Counted from the first letter of the stretch, positions 8,511 to 17,301 are shown. The stretch: 64,000 nucleotides of DNA from Flavobacterium lacustre (GCF_027474525.2 NZ_CP114882.2:1736001-1800000), one strand, 5' to 3'. Made by a program: numbers and translations. The notes: generated by a model from the sequence alone, not told the origin.

Positions 8511-9719
8511 ATGAAGTTTTTAGTAATAGTACAAGATTTGAGAATATCTGGAACTAGCGAAGGTATTGTGTCTCGATCTTTTTTATCGAAGTTGAGAACT
8601 GCATATCCAGAAGCAATAATTGATTTATGTTACTTTATGGGTTATGAACATGATTATGATAAAGAGTTACTGGGGATAAACTCGATTTCAGAATATGTAA
8701 TACCAAGAAGACCGCCTTTTTATATTAAATGGATAAATGCCATATACAGACGATTATTTACTAGATCTATTTATAAAAAGTATTACTTTTCTAAATTTAA
8801 AAGCCGAATTGCCAAAATCCCATATCAGGATTATAATCAGATTTTTATAAGAAGTTCTGGTTTAGAGTATGAAGCAATTTTAGCCGCTATAGATTTGCCT
8901 ATACTTAGAAATGCAATCATAAATTTTCATGACCCTTATCCATTTTTTTTTGATACAAGTTCGATCAAAGAATTAACTAAGAGGGATCTTTTAGATTTTC
9001 AAGAAATGTATAAAGTTGTTCAGGCGAGTAAAGCCTGTATTACACCATCATCATTGCTTTCTAAAGATTTACAAGTAATCTATGGAAACCAAAAAAAGTT
9101 TTATACCTTACCACATCAATATGATAGCAAAGCTTTCAATTTGTCGGATGTTTCATTGATTAGAAAAAAAGAAAAAAACATTTCAATTTCATATCATGGA
9201 GGATTGCAATTTGGTAGAAATATAGATGTTCTATTAGATGCTTTCTCAAAATTGTGTGATGAAAGTCAGTATGTTAGAGATAACGTGGAAATGGTTTTTA
9301 GATTAAAAAGTGCTGAGAACAAGCGTTTATCTCTAAAATACAAGCAGTATAATAACATTCATATTTTGGATGGATTAGATTTCTCTAATTCTGCCAATGA
9401 GCAAATACATCAGGCAAATATCATAATCTTATTAGAAAGCTATTTAGATTACAGTAATATTCTATTAGGAAAAGCACCATTTGTGGCTTCATTGAATAAA
9501 CCGGTTTTAGCATTATTACCCTCTGAATCTGAATTGAGAAAAATAATTAGGTATGAAAAGTATATTGCTACTTCCGATAATGTAGCGGAGGTAAAACAAA
9601 AGTTATTGAATCTTATAGACGACCATCATTCTGATCAAGTATTTACTGACCCTTTTGGTGATTACTTTTTGGATACTAATTTTAAAAGACAGTTGGATTA
9701 TATAATGTCTAATGTCTAA
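8511..9719 (+). CDS. GT-B fold glycosyltransferase (GT4-like)
   Basis: A 402-residue protein, different from its GT2 neighbours. The N-terminus MKFLVIVQDLRISGTSEGI suggests a Rossmann domain, and the second half opens with ISYHGGLQFGRNIDVLLDAF (about 222-241), as in GT4 enzymes where a strand and glycine loop begin the donor domain. The usual EX7E motif is not obvious; ILLESYLDYSNILLGKAP occupies that region. It probably transfers a sugar from a nucleotide donor in the same pathway. Fold-level confidence is moderate. Confidence 0.65.
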   Translation: MKFLVIVQDLRISGTSEGIVSRSFLSKLRTAYPEAIIDLCYFMGYEHDYDKELLGINSISEYVIPRRPPFYIKWINAIYRRLFTRSIYKKYYFSKFKSRIAKIPYQDYNQIFIRSSGLEYEAILAAIDLPILRNAIINFHDPYPFFFDTSSIKELTKRDLLDFQEMYKVVQASKACITPSSLLSKDLQVIYGNQKKFYTLPHQYDSKAFNLSDVSLIRKKEKNISISYHGGLQFGRNIDVLLDAFSKLCDESQYVRDNVEMVFRLKSAENKRLSLKYKQYNNIHILDGLDFSNSANEQIHQANIIILLESYLDYSNILLGKAPFVASLNKPVLALLPSESELRKIIRYEKYIATSDNVAEVKQKLLNLIDDHHSDQVFTDPFGDYFLDTNFKRQLDYIMSNV

Positions 9720-9731
9720 TGATATTTTAAT

Positions 9732-10619
9732 ATGTGTAAAAATAAAATTAATAGATTTTGCAGGTTAGAAGTTTCGTATTTGCTCTCTTATGATTATGAA
9801 ATGATATTTCTTTCAATAAAACAGCTTTATAATTATGTTGATAGAATTGTAATTGCGATTGATAAGGATTTTAAGACATGGAGTGGTAATGACTTTATTA
9901 TTCCAGATTCTTTTTTCGAAAGAATGAAGGAGATTGATTTTGAAGAAAAAATAGAATTTTACAAGGATTTCTTTTTTATTCCAACAAACTCTCCTATTGA
10001 GAATGAATCAAGAGAAAGAAATCTTGCATTAAAAAAATTAGCTAGGGGTTGGAAGATTCAATTGGATGTCGATGAGTATGTTTATGATTTTGAGGAACTG
10101 TCAAAATATTTAAAAAAATATTGGTATTTAACATTGCTTCCAAAATTTACCCCTATAAATTTTAAAGGCAATCTGATTACTTTGTTTAAAAAAATCGATA
10201 AAGGTTACTTGTATATTGAAAACAAAGAAGAGTTTGCTTTTATCACTAATCAAAGTCAAAATCAATTTACAAGGAAAAATTATAAAATAAGAAATATTAA
10301 TATTAATATCAATGTAATTCACAATTCATGGGCTAGAGACAACAAGGAAATCATAAACAAAATTAAAAATTGGGGACATCGTGATGATTTTGATACCTTC
10401 GAATATTTTGAATTTTGGAAAAAATTGAATGAGGAAAATTATAAAGAAGTGAATGATTTTCACCCAACAGTTCCTAGTGTTTGGAATAGACTTCTTTTTT
10501 TAGAATGTAAAAATGAAGAAGAATTTATCCGTAATTATAGTAAAACCAATTTACAAAAGATAGTTAAGATACCATTTTCTATATTTTTAAAGGCATTGTA
10601 TAATAAAGTTTTTAAGTAA
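9732..10619 (+). CDS. Divergent GT-A/GT2-like glycosyltransferase
   Basis: A 295-residue protein lacking the usual GT2 opening (VSIIIPxYN) but carrying LDVDEYV (111-117) after NESRERNLALKKLARGWKI. That arrangement is typical of GT2-like proteins that use a D-x-D-E metal motif. A VIHNSWARD segment follows in the C-terminal half. It lies inside the glycosyltransferase run, starts 12 bases after the previous stop and abuts the next start. It is likely a sugar transferase, but only distantly related to its neighbours. Confidence 0.55.
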   Translation: MCKNKINRFCRLEVSYLLSYDYEMIFLSIKQLYNYVDRIVIAIDKDFKTWSGNDFIIPDSFFERMKEIDFEEKIEFYKDFFFIPTNSPIENESRERNLALKKLARGWKIQLDVDEYVYDFEELSKYLKKYWYLTLLPKFTPINFKGNLITLFKKIDKGYLYIENKEEFAFITNQSQNQFTRKNYKIRNINININVIHNSWARDNKEIINKIKNWGHRDDFDTFEYFEFWKKLNEENYKEVNDFHPTVPSVWNRLLFLECKNEEEFIRNYSKTNLQKIVKIPFSIFLKALYNKVFK

Positions 10620-11501
10620 ATGTTAGCGATTGTTATTCCATATTTTAAGATTGATTTTTTTGAGCAAACATTAGAATCCTTATCAAATCAGACTAATAAA
10701 AAATTTACTGTTTACATCGGTGATGATGCAAGTCCTCAGGATTGTTTATGGCTATTGAAACAATTTGAAAGTAAATTTAATTTTAAATATAAAAAATTTG
10801 ATATTAATTATGGTAGCAAGAGTTTAGTTCAGCAATGGAATAGATGTATTGATTTTGTAGAGAATGAGGATTGGGTAACAATTTTAGGTGATGATGATGT
10901 TTTGAGTGATGATTTTGTAGAGCAATTTTATAAAAAAAAACACATTTTTGAAAGAGAATTTAATGTTATTAGATTTAGTGTCGTAAAGATTGATGAAGCA
11001 GGAAAAACAATTTCAAATGTTTATACAAATTCTGAGATAGAAAGTTCAAAAAATATTATTTTAAATAATAAGAGAAGTTCGTTAAGTGAATATGTTTTTA
11101 AATTATCAGAAATTAGGAGTATAGGATTTAAAGATTTACCATTAGCATGGTGGTCTGATGTTTTGGCAGTTTTAGAATTTTCTAATTTTGGATATATTTA
11201 TTCTATAAATGAAGCTATTGTATTTGTTAGAATATCAAGGATAAGCATTTCAGGTAATCAAAGTAATGAAGTTCAAAAAGAGAAAGCAAATTATTTATTT
11301 TTCTACTATCTTTTAAAGTATAAATCTCAATATTTTAGTTCTTCGGAGATAGACTTCCTATTTGAAAAAGTCTCTAAAAGATTTTTAAATAATCGAAAAA
11401 AAATAGAAATGTTTTATTCGATTTCAATATTATACCTTGAAAAAGGTAAGTTTTCTAACCTTTTACAATTTTTTAAAAAAATTATAAATAGTATATTATA
11501 G
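10620..11501 (+). CDS. Glycosyltransferase family 2 (paralogue of the gene at 4850)
   Basis: A 293-residue GT-A protein opening MLAIVIPYFKIDFFEQTL, with YIGDDASPQD and GDDDV (90-94). SLVQQWNRCIDF and KRSSLSEYVF closely match the product at 4850-5767, so the cassette contains two diverged copies about 5.8 kb apart. The ATG directly follows the previous stop. It probably acts on a related sugar or linkage. Confidence 0.86.
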   Translation: MLAIVIPYFKIDFFEQTLESLSNQTNKKFTVYIGDDASPQDCLWLLKQFESKFNFKYKKFDINYGSKSLVQQWNRCIDFVENEDWVTILGDDDVLSDDFVEQFYKKKHIFEREFNVIRFSVVKIDEAGKTISNVYTNSEIESSKNIILNNKRSSLSEYVFKLSEIRSIGFKDLPLAWWSDVLAVLEFSNFGYIYSINEAIVFVRISRISISGNQSNEVQKEKANYLFFYYLLKYKSQYFSSSEIDFLFEKVSKRFLNNRKKIEMFYSISILYLEKGKFSNLLQFFKKIINSIL

Positions 11502-11504
11502 CTA

Positions 11505-12521
11505 ATGCGAATAGGCTTCAATCCAAATAAAGACCAGATCACAAAAAAATCCGATTATTTACATCAGATTATAATTCCTGTTTTTATTCCTCATTTTGAA
11601 GGTTATTTTAAGGACAGTCTTGTTATTTTAAAACTGTGTTTGCAATCGCTATTCAATACAGTTCACAACAAAACTTTTATTACAATTGTAAACAACGGAA
11701 GTTGTAATGAAATTAAAAATTACCTAGACGAACTTCACAATAACAAAAAAATTCATGAAATAATTCATACCGAAAATATTGGAAAACTCAACGCAATCTT
11801 AAAAGGATTAGCAGGTAACAACATAGAGTTGGTGACCATTTCTGATTCCGATGTGTTATTTTTAGATGGTTGGCAACAAGAAACGATTAAAATTTTTAGC
11901 CATTTGCCAAAAGTAGGAGTAGTGGGTATAGTTCCACAATTTGGCATGTACAAAGTCAATTCGTCTAACGTGTTATTTGATTCTTTTTTTTCATCCAGAC
12001 TTAAATTCATTCGAGTCAAAAATAATGAAGCCCTAGTGTCATTTTACGATAGTATAGGATGGAAACGAGATTACAATCCTAATTATTTAGAATATGTTTT
12101 AGGTTTTGAAGTTGATTCCAGTTTGAGTGTTTTGGTAGGTTCGGGACATTTTGTTGCTACATACAAAAAGGACATTTTTAGTCAGATTGTAAGTAATATT
12201 CCTTTTAAAATGGGAGGAATTAGTGAGCAATATTTAGATGAGTTACCACTTAAAAAAGACTATTGGCGTGTTACCACTTACGATAATTATGCTTATCATT
12301 TAGGAAATACATGGGAAGAATGGATGGATGCATTTATTAATAAAAGTAATAAAACTGAAGTTAATAATATTTTTGGAAATTTTCCAATTAATTCTAAATG
12401 CAGTACATTTAGATATGTAATGAAAAACAAGATTTTTAAAAAAATTCTTTTCAATAGTCTTGTTTTACGGTATTTCTACAAGTTAAAACAGTTGCCCAAA
12501 TCAATGATTAAAAAATATTAA
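11505..12521 (+). CDS. Glycosyltransferase family 2-like
   Basis: A 338-residue protein with a GT-A-like domain. IIIPVFIPHFEGYF (22-35) is the start of the fold, ITIVNNGSCNEI follows, and TISDSDVLF (111-119) is the metal site. The N-terminal 20 residues precede the usual fold start. LVGSGHFVATYKKDIF matches the acceptor region of GT2 enzymes. It starts three bases after the upstream stop. Base composition is slightly less AT-rich than in the preceding genes. The specificity is unknown. Confidence 0.75.
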   Translation: MRIGFNPNKDQITKKSDYLHQIIIPVFIPHFEGYFKDSLVILKLCLQSLFNTVHNKTFITIVNNGSCNEIKNYLDELHNNKKIHEIIHTENIGKLNAILKGLAGNNIELVTISDSDVLFLDGWQQETIKIFSHLPKVGVVGIVPQFGMYKVNSSNVLFDSFFSSRLKFIRVKNNEALVSFYDSIGWKRDYNPNYLEYVLGFEVDSSLSVLVGSGHFVATYKKDIFSQIVSNIPFKMGGISEQYLDELPLKKDYWRVTTYDNYAYHLGNTWEEWMDAFINKSNKTEVNNIFGNFPINSKCSTFRYVMKNKIFKKILFNSLVLRYFYKLKQLPKSMIKKY

Positions 12522-12522
12522 A

Positions 12523-13440
12523 ATGGAAAATGGACCCGTGAAGTTTTCGATTTTAATAACCACCAAAAACCGAATAAAAGATTTGGCTTATACATTAGAA
12601 AAAAGTCGATATTTATTAGAAAGTGGTGATGTGAAGTGTATTATCTGTGACGATGGCTCTACAGATGGTACTAGCGGTTTTATACAAGCCAATTATCCTA
12701 AAATTCAACTGATTCAGAATAAAGAGAGTAAAGGACTTATATACAGCAGAAATAGATTGTTAGGTCTCGTGAATACTGAATTTGCTATTTCATTGGATGA
12801 TGATGCTCATTTTATAACTGAAAACCCATTAAGCATATTAAAAGCTTATTTTGATACCAATCCGGTTTGCGGTGTAGTTGCATTACGAATTTTTTGGGGA
12901 CTACATGCTCCGGCTGAAACTAATTCTAGTAAAGATAATTCGAATGTTCAAGGATTTGTTGGTTGTGCTCATGTATGGCGTATGAAAGCTTGGCGTGCTA
13001 TTCCAGATTATCCAGCTTGGTTTATTTTTTATGGAGAAGAAGATTTTGCTTCCTATCAGTTGTTTAAAAATAACATTGAGATTCATTATTTACCTGAAGT
13101 TTTAGTGCATCACCGGGTGGATGTGAAAGCCCGAAAAAACAGTTCAGATTACACCCTGCGCCTGCGACGTTCACTACGGTCGGGTTGGTATTTGTACTTT
13201 TTGTTTTTTCCCTTACAAAAAATACCAATAAAAATGGCATATAGTATCTGGATGCAATTGCAATTGAAAGTGTTTAAAGGTGATTTTAAAGCATTCAAAG
13301 CGATATCTTTAGCGTTATTTGATTTGATGTTTGCTATTCCTAAAATTGTAAAATGTAGTAATAGATTGACTCAAATTGAGTATGATAGATATCAAAAGTT
13401 AGGGGAAACGAGGGTATATTGGAAGCCTGAAAAACAGTGA
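12523..13440 (+). CDS. Glycosyltransferase family 2
   Basis: A 305-residue GT2 enzyme with FSILITTKNRIKDL (8-21), CDDGSTDGTS (42-51), a SRNRLLG loop and LDDDAHF (91-97). YGEEDFASYQLF gives the acceptor-side acidic pair and VLVHHRVD follows, as in rhamnosyl- or galactofuranosyl-type GT2 enzymes. It is the last gene of the run. Its TGA stop lies in a single GTGAATA sequence, the same heptamer that forms the arrays at 245-930. Confidence 0.88.
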   Translation: MENGPVKFSILITTKNRIKDLAYTLEKSRYLLESGDVKCIICDDGSTDGTSGFIQANYPKIQLIQNKESKGLIYSRNRLLGLVNTEFAISLDDDAHFITENPLSILKAYFDTNPVCGVVALRIFWGLHAPAETNSSKDNSNVQGFVGCAHVWRMKAWRAIPDYPAWFIFYGEEDFASYQLFKNNIEIHYLPEVLVHHRVDVKARKNSSDYTLRLRRSLRSGWYLYFLFFPLQKIPIKMAYSIWMQLQLKVFKGDFKAFKAISLALFDLMFAIPKIVKCSNRLTQIEYDRYQKLGETRVYWKPEKQ

Positions 13441-13644
13441 ATAGTAATGAAGGTTTTAGATGTTGATAATTAAGATTTAAACAATAGATTATTATTGTTT
13501 ACAAATTACCAGGTTCTTTTTTGAAAATCATTAAATTACACGAGCATATAATGCTAAAATTTATACACTGCTGAGACATTTTTATAAAATATACCATCAC
13601 ATATTGAAACATTTCACTACTTTTAGCCTATAATTCGACGGGTA

Positions 13645-13703
13645 ACTGGAATTACTCGAGGTCTTACACTAATTAATTTGCTCAAAAAAACGGGGTTCTA
13701 GCC
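13645..13703. repeat. Bipartite motif, copy 1 (duplicated 3' end of HU-like gene)
   Basis: The left block ACTGGAATTACTCGAGGTCT plus TACA, and the right block ACGGGGTTCTAGCC, match positions 13934-13990, where the right block contains the stop codon of the HU-like gene. The middle differs between the copies. The copies are 289 bases apart in the same orientation. The origin is unknown: a duplication scar, an old integration boundary or a conserved RNA element are all possible. Confidence 0.75.
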
Positions 13704-13722
13704 GGTATTTTGAGCTTTTTTT
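13680..13722 (+). terminator. Rho-independent terminator of the glycosyltransferase operon
   Basis: GCTCAAAA (13680-13687) pairs with TTTTGAGC (13708-13715) and is followed by seven T residues. It lies 240 bases after the last glycosyltransferase stop. Its loop contains the right block of the duplicated bipartite motif. Confidence 0.7.
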
Positions 13723-13917
13723 ATAAAAAAAAGGTTTTTTTCTTTGATTTTTTCTACTTAGAGCTACGTTTATTTCGTTCATTTTAGGCTATTGACGGGT
13801 GTCATTTATTTATTAGGATGCTTTTTTTATCTCGTACTGACGCTTTTTTTATACCGTCCTTACGAAACAAAAGTCCGGTCAGGACGAAATGAATATAATT
13901 TTCGTTGTTAATGGACG

Positions 13918-13949
13918 AAAAAAAACCTCGAGTACTGGAATACTCGAGG
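13918..13949 (-). terminator. Rho-independent terminator of the HU-like gene
   Basis: On the reverse strand CCTCGAGTA, a six-base loop and TACTCGAGG form a perfect 9-bp stem followed by eight T residues. It lies 36 bases beyond the stop of the HU-like gene. Half of the stem belongs to the conserved left block of the bipartite motif. Confidence 0.88.
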
Positions 13950-13990
13950 TCTTACAATAATCAGATGCTTCTGATTACGGGGTTCTAGCC
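13934..13990. repeat. Bipartite motif, copy 2 (at HU-like gene end)
   Basis: This is the partner of 13645-13703. The left block forms one arm of the HU terminator, a small AATCAGA/TCTGATT hairpin sits in the middle, and the right block ACGGGGTTCTAGCC spans the HU stop codon at 13985-13987. Confidence 0.75.
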
Positions 13991-14368
13991 TGCTTTTCTA
14001 AATGATAAATCATTCAGCATAGTACGTAATTTTTTTCCGGGACGGAAAAGAATACGACTCTTGGTAATTGCATTAGCAGAGACTTCGGATTCTGTATCCT
14101 TGCCTACGGAACTAATTCCGACTTGAAAATTGCCCAGTCTGCCTAATTTGACAATTCTGCCTTGGCCTAATTCGCCAATGATGTTGTGTTCTAAAGACAA
14201 CAATACGGCATAACAGTCAGATGCAGTAACTGTACACTGGTAGGAAATCAACTCAGCGAGTCTATCCAAATCGACATCACCGTCGGCAATTGCCGCGGCA
14301 TAAAATTTTTCAGGTGCCATCGCATCCTGAGGGTTCTTTCTAGGAAGAACTTTGTACTTAACAGCCAT
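13985..14368 (-). CDS. HU-like DNA-binding protein (Bacteroidota type)
   Basis: A 127-residue basic protein starting MAVKYKVLPRKNPQD, followed by a helical LDRLAELISYQCTVTASDCYAVLLSLEHNI region and a GRIVKLGRLGNFQV beta arm, and ending RILFRPGKKLRTML. This is the layout of the Bacteroidota HU-like proteins, which bind and bend DNA. I chose ATG 14368 because the family begins MAVKYK; an ATG at 14377 would add three residues. It is the only reverse-strand gene in the first 41 kb and separates the two polysaccharide loci. A promoter-like site and a clear terminator make it a single-gene unit. Confidence 0.88.
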   Translation of the reverse strand: MAVKYKVLPRKNPQDAMAPEKFYAAAIADGDVDLDRLAELISYQCTVTASDCYAVLLSLEHNIIGELGQGRIVKLGRLGNFQVGISSVGKDTESEVSANAITKSRILFRPGKKLRTMLNDLSFRKAG

Positions 14369-14441
14369 ACTTTTCATGGTATTAAATGAGTGAAAATTAA
14401 TTAGTCTTAGTATACTTGTTAAAAGTACCTAACTGACTTCT

Positions 14442-14478
14442 CAAAGATACAATAGAATAGAGGGTTTAAAAACCAAAG
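14442..14478 (-). promoter_or_regulatory. Probable promoter of the HU-like gene
   Basis: On the reverse strand TATCTTTG (14449 to 14442) fits the Bacteroidota -7 element TAnnTTTG. A TTTG lies about 24 bases upstream, at the long end of the usual spacing. It is 73 bases from the chosen start codon. The -7 match is good and the -33 match tentative. Confidence 0.45.
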
Positions 14479-14651
14479 TTATTCACAAACAAAGTACGTT
14501 TTTAACAAATTGATTTTTCTTCCCGTTTTTTATTTATTCTTTAAATTAAGTAATTGATAATTAGTATATTGTGATTTAATTTTTGTTTTTAATGCCTTTA
14601 AAATATACGATTTTTAAAATAGTAAATAAATAGTGTTTTTAGGAATCTGTT

Positions 14652-15024
14652 TACCCCCGGCCCCTAAAGGGGAGTGGTGATAGTGGGATTTCGTAGTTAT
14701 GGAGGTTTTGCGTGGGGTTGATTATCATGGCCTATACCCCGGGCCCCTCAAGGGGAGTTGTAGTGGTGGGATTTTGTAGTTATGGTGGTTTTGAGTGGGG
14801 TTGATTATCATGGCCTATACCCCCTGACCCCTAAAGGGGAGTGGTGATAGTGGGATTTCGTAGTTATGGAGGTTTTGCGTGGGGTTGATTATCATGGCCT
14901 ATACCCCCGGGGCCCCTAAAGGGGAGTTGTAGTGGTGGGATTTTGTAGTTATGGTGGTTTTGAGTGGGGTTGATTATCATGGCCTATACCCCGGGCCCTA
15001 AAGGGGAGTTGCATTAGTGGGATT
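14652..15024. repeat. Tandem array of ~85-bp units with alternating A/B types
   Basis: Five copies of a palindromic core (CCCC-GGCCCCTAAAGGGG-AG, with variants) occur near 14652, 14737, 14817, 14901 and 14989. The intervening sequence alternates: units 1 and 3 share GTGGTGATAGTGGGATTTCG, while units 2 and 4 share GTTGTAGTGGTGGGATTTTG. All end with GGTTGATTATCATGGCCTAT. The pattern is therefore a duplicated dimer of about 168 bases. No coding potential is convincing. The flanks 14369-14651 and 15025-15295 are AT-rich with nothing recognised apart from the HU promoter. Confidence 0.9.
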
Positions 15025-15295
15025 TTATAGATTTGATGGTGTTTTATAGTTATGAATATGAGAAGTACCCATTTTCTATGACTCACTTTATGTTTATTTT
15101 GGAGTCGTTGCATCTTCGATTTCATGAGAGGAAGCGGCGGTAGTTGGATTTCGTAGATTTGTTATTTAAAGATTTAGATAAAACACTATTTTGCTATTTT
15201 TTTTTGGTCTTTGTATCTAAAGTAGTATTAAAGTTTCAGGAAGATTCTTAGAAATTAGAAAAAATAAGTATTTTTACAAGGATATAATTTCACCA

Positions 15296-15973
15296 ATGAA
15301 AACTATTGCCATTATTCCTGCTCGTGGGAACTCCAAACGTTTGCCTAACAAGAATTTGTTGCTGTTAGATCAAATCCCTTTACTGGTACACAGTATTTTA
15401 TTTGCTCAAAACAATCCATCTGTTATTGATGAAATCTATGTGACTACAGATAGTGCTACCATAAAAAAAGTGGCTTTGCAGTATGGTGTTCAAGTGATTG
15501 ACCGACCTGATGCTATTTCAGGAGATTTTGAACCTACTGTAACGGCAGTACAGCATGTTTTAGATACGATTTCCTACACTCCGGATCATGTAATTGTATT
15601 GCAACCCACCAATCCGTTGCGTCCGGAGAATCTATTACAAGATGCTTTTGAAGCCTATGGGAACAGCAGTTGCGACAGTTTATTCACCGTTAGCAGGAAT
15701 CATCAAAAACTGGGTAAAATTAGCAACCAATCTTTTATCCCTTTCAATTACGCTATAGGGCAGCGCAGCCAGGATTTAGAACCGCTTTATTTTGAAAATG
15801 GCTTATTGTACATTACTCAGACAAAATTGATACGGGAAGGTAAAATATTTTCTGAAAACAGCCTCCCTTATGAAGTAAATCATATTTTTGCGACAGTAGA
15901 TATTGACACGCAAGATGATTTGGATTATGCAGCGTATTTAATCAATAAATCGTCTCGACTGCGCTCGACCTGA
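15296..15973 (+). CDS. neuA: CMP-nonulosonate (sialic acid type) cytidylyltransferase
   Basis: A 225-residue acylneuraminate cytidylyltransferase, which activates a nine-carbon acidic sugar with CTP. The diagnostic IPARGNSKRLPNKN (7-20) forms the nucleotide loop; YVTTDS and LQPTNPLRP (102-110) follow. It heads a neuA-neuB-neuC set, so Neu5Ac is likely, though legionaminic-type acids use homologous enzymes. The last residues (SSRLRST) and the TGA stop are encoded within a palindromic repeat, so the native C-terminus may have been altered. No clear promoter was found in the 270 bases upstream. Confidence 0.88.
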   Translation: MKTIAIIPARGNSKRLPNKNLLLLDQIPLLVHSILFAQNNPSVIDEIYVTTDSATIKKVALQYGVQVIDRPDAISGDFEPTVTAVQHVLDTISYTPDHVIVLQPTNPLRPENLLQDAFEAYGNSSCDSLFTVSRNHQKLGKISNQSFIPFNYAIGQRSQDLEPLYFENGLLYITQTKLIREGKIFSENSLPYEVNHIFATVDIDTQDDLDYAAYLINKSSRLRST

Positions 15974-16022
15974 CAGTTGTTGATATTGGAGAATTTTGTT
16001 GTCAAATCGAGCGCAGTCGAGA
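15953..16022. repeat. Inverted repeat (CTCGACTGCGCTCGA family) at neuA stop
   Basis: TCTCGACTGCGCTCGA (15953-15968) with TGACA (15971-15975) pairs perfectly with TGTCA (16000-16004) and TCGAGCGCAGTCGAGA (16007-16022), leaving a 24-base loop. The left arm encodes the last codons of neuA. A degenerate third arm (AGCTTAGTCGAGA) follows near 16050. It may end transcription or stabilise mRNA between neuA and neuB. Confidence 0.92.
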
Positions 16023-16114
16023 TAGCTTCTTTCGGACATCGTTCAAAGCAAGCTTAGTCGAGATTAATTTAAATATTTATTTTAAAATTTAACCTAAAAC
16101 CATTCATTACCAAA

Positions 16115-17158
16115 ATGAACCCATATATTGAAATTGCAGGAAGAAAAATAGGTCCCGATTATCCACCATTGGTGATTGCTGAAATAGGGATTAATCACGA
16201 AGGTTCTTTGCAGACCGCTAAGGAAATGGTTGATGCTGCCCACAGAGCCGGTGTTGAGGTGGTCAAGCATCAAACGCATATCGTGGAAGATGAAATGAGT
16301 GGCGCTGCCAAAAAAGTAATCCCCGGCAATGCAACTGTTTCTATTTACGAAATTATGGAGCGCTGTTCGCTGAACGAAGCGGATGAGCTGGCTCTTAAAA
16401 ATTATGTAGAAAGTAAGGGGATGCTATTTATATCGACTCCTTTTTCTCGAGCTGCTGCGGAACGATTGCGGAAATTTGATATCCCTGCTTATAAGATTGG
16501 TTCCGGTGAATGTAATAATTACCCTTTATTGGAACACATTGCTTCTTTCGGGAAGCCTGTTATTCTGAGCACCGGAATGAATACTATTGAAAGTATTGCC
16601 AAAGCAGTGGCGATTTTTGACCAACACAATGTACCTGTAGCACTATTGCATACTACTAATTTATATCCCACTCCCATACATTTGGTCCGGTTAGGGGCTA
16701 TGGTGGAAATGCATGATGCTTTTCCGGATAAAGTTTTCGGCTTGTCTGATCATACCCTGAATAACAATGCCTGTTTGGGCGCAGTGGCTTTAGGAGGCAG
16801 TATTTTGGAGCGTCATTTTACCGACCACATGCAGCGTACCGGTCCCGACATTGTGTGCAGTATGGATGAGCAAGCCTGTGCGATGTTGATTACAAGTTCT
16901 AATGAAATTTGGCAGATGCGTGGCGGAACCAAAAAGCCCGCGTTAGAGGAACAAGTGACTATTGATTTTGCTTTTGCAACGGTTTGTTCCATTAAGCCGA
17001 TACAAAAAGGGGAATTGCTTACTAAAGAGAATATTTGGGTAAAACGTCCTGGAACCGGAAAAATTTTAGCCGAACATTTTAATGATTTGATTGGGAAAAT
17101 TGCTGTTCGCGACATTGATTGTGATGAACAATTGGATTTTAATGATTTTGAACAGTAG
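16115..17158 (+). CDS. neuB: N-acetylneuraminate synthase family protein
   Basis: A 347-residue enzyme that condenses phosphoenolpyruvate with N-acetylmannosamine (or a related 6-deoxy sugar) to give the nonulosonic acid. [10 protein letters not shown] (21-30) and EVVKHQTH (48-55) mark the TIM barrel active site, with LSDHT and RHFTDH later. Residues from about 287 form a C-terminal SAF/antifreeze-like domain ([20 protein letters not shown]). It lies between neuA and neuC and is flanked on both sides by the same palindromic repeat family. Neu5Ac versus legionaminic acid cannot be separated by eye. Confidence 0.9.
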   Translation: MNPYIEIAGRKIGPDYPPLVIAEIGINHEGSLQTAKEMVDAAHRAGVEVVKHQTHIVEDEMSGAAKKVIPGNATVSIYEIMERCSLNEADELALKNYVESKGMLFISTPFSRAAAERLRKFDIPAYKIGSGECNNYPLLEHIASFGKPVILSTGMNTIESIAKAVAIFDQHNVPVALLHTTNLYPTPIHLVRLGAMVEMHDAFPDKVFGLSDHTLNNNACLGAVALGGSILERHFTDHMQRTGPDIVCSMDEQACAMLITSSNEIWQMRGGTKKPALEEQVTIDFAFATVCSIKPIQKGELLTKENIWVKRPGTGKILAEHFNDLIGKIAVRDIDCDEQLDFNDFEQ

Positions 17159-17231
17159 TTTGTTTATTTTCCCTTCTTTGAAGTGCCATTAGCACCTTAA
17201 AAATATAGTCAATTGTAAGAAAATGTAGCCC

Positions 17232-17294
17232 TCTCGAGCGCAATCGAGCGGTATTTAAGATTTAAATGTGTCTCGACTGCGCTAGACATGACAG
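17232..17294. repeat. Inverted repeat (CTCGACTGCGCTCGA family) before neuC
   Basis: CTCGAGCGCAATCGAG (17233-17248) is an imperfect complement of TCTCGACTGCGCTAGA (17271-17286), and ATGACAG follows the right arm as in the copy at neuA. It is a diverged second copy of the element at 15953-16022. A spurious upstream start for neuC lies inside it. Confidence 0.82.
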
Positions 17295-17301
17295 AAAAAT
17301 G

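Larger units (their letters stand above)
13441..13984. other. Gene-free border region between two polysaccharide loci
   Basis: No credible gene is seen in these 544 bases. A weak hairpin (AAACAATA/TATTGTTT) lies near 13479-13500. A strong forward terminator (13680-13722), a 59-base copy of the 3' end of the HU-like gene (13645-13703) and the reverse-strand HU terminator (13918-13949) follow. The stretch 13723-13917 holds short T-runs but nothing recognisable. Confidence 0.6.

Noticed and set aside
13934-13990. tRNA-like element suggested by a GGGGTTC stretch
   Set aside because: No acceptor or D arm can be drawn; the sequence forms the HU terminator and stop region.
17266-17301. Upstream ATG for neuC
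   Set aside because: It lies within an inverted repeat, and the family begins at MKRILFLTGTRADFGK.
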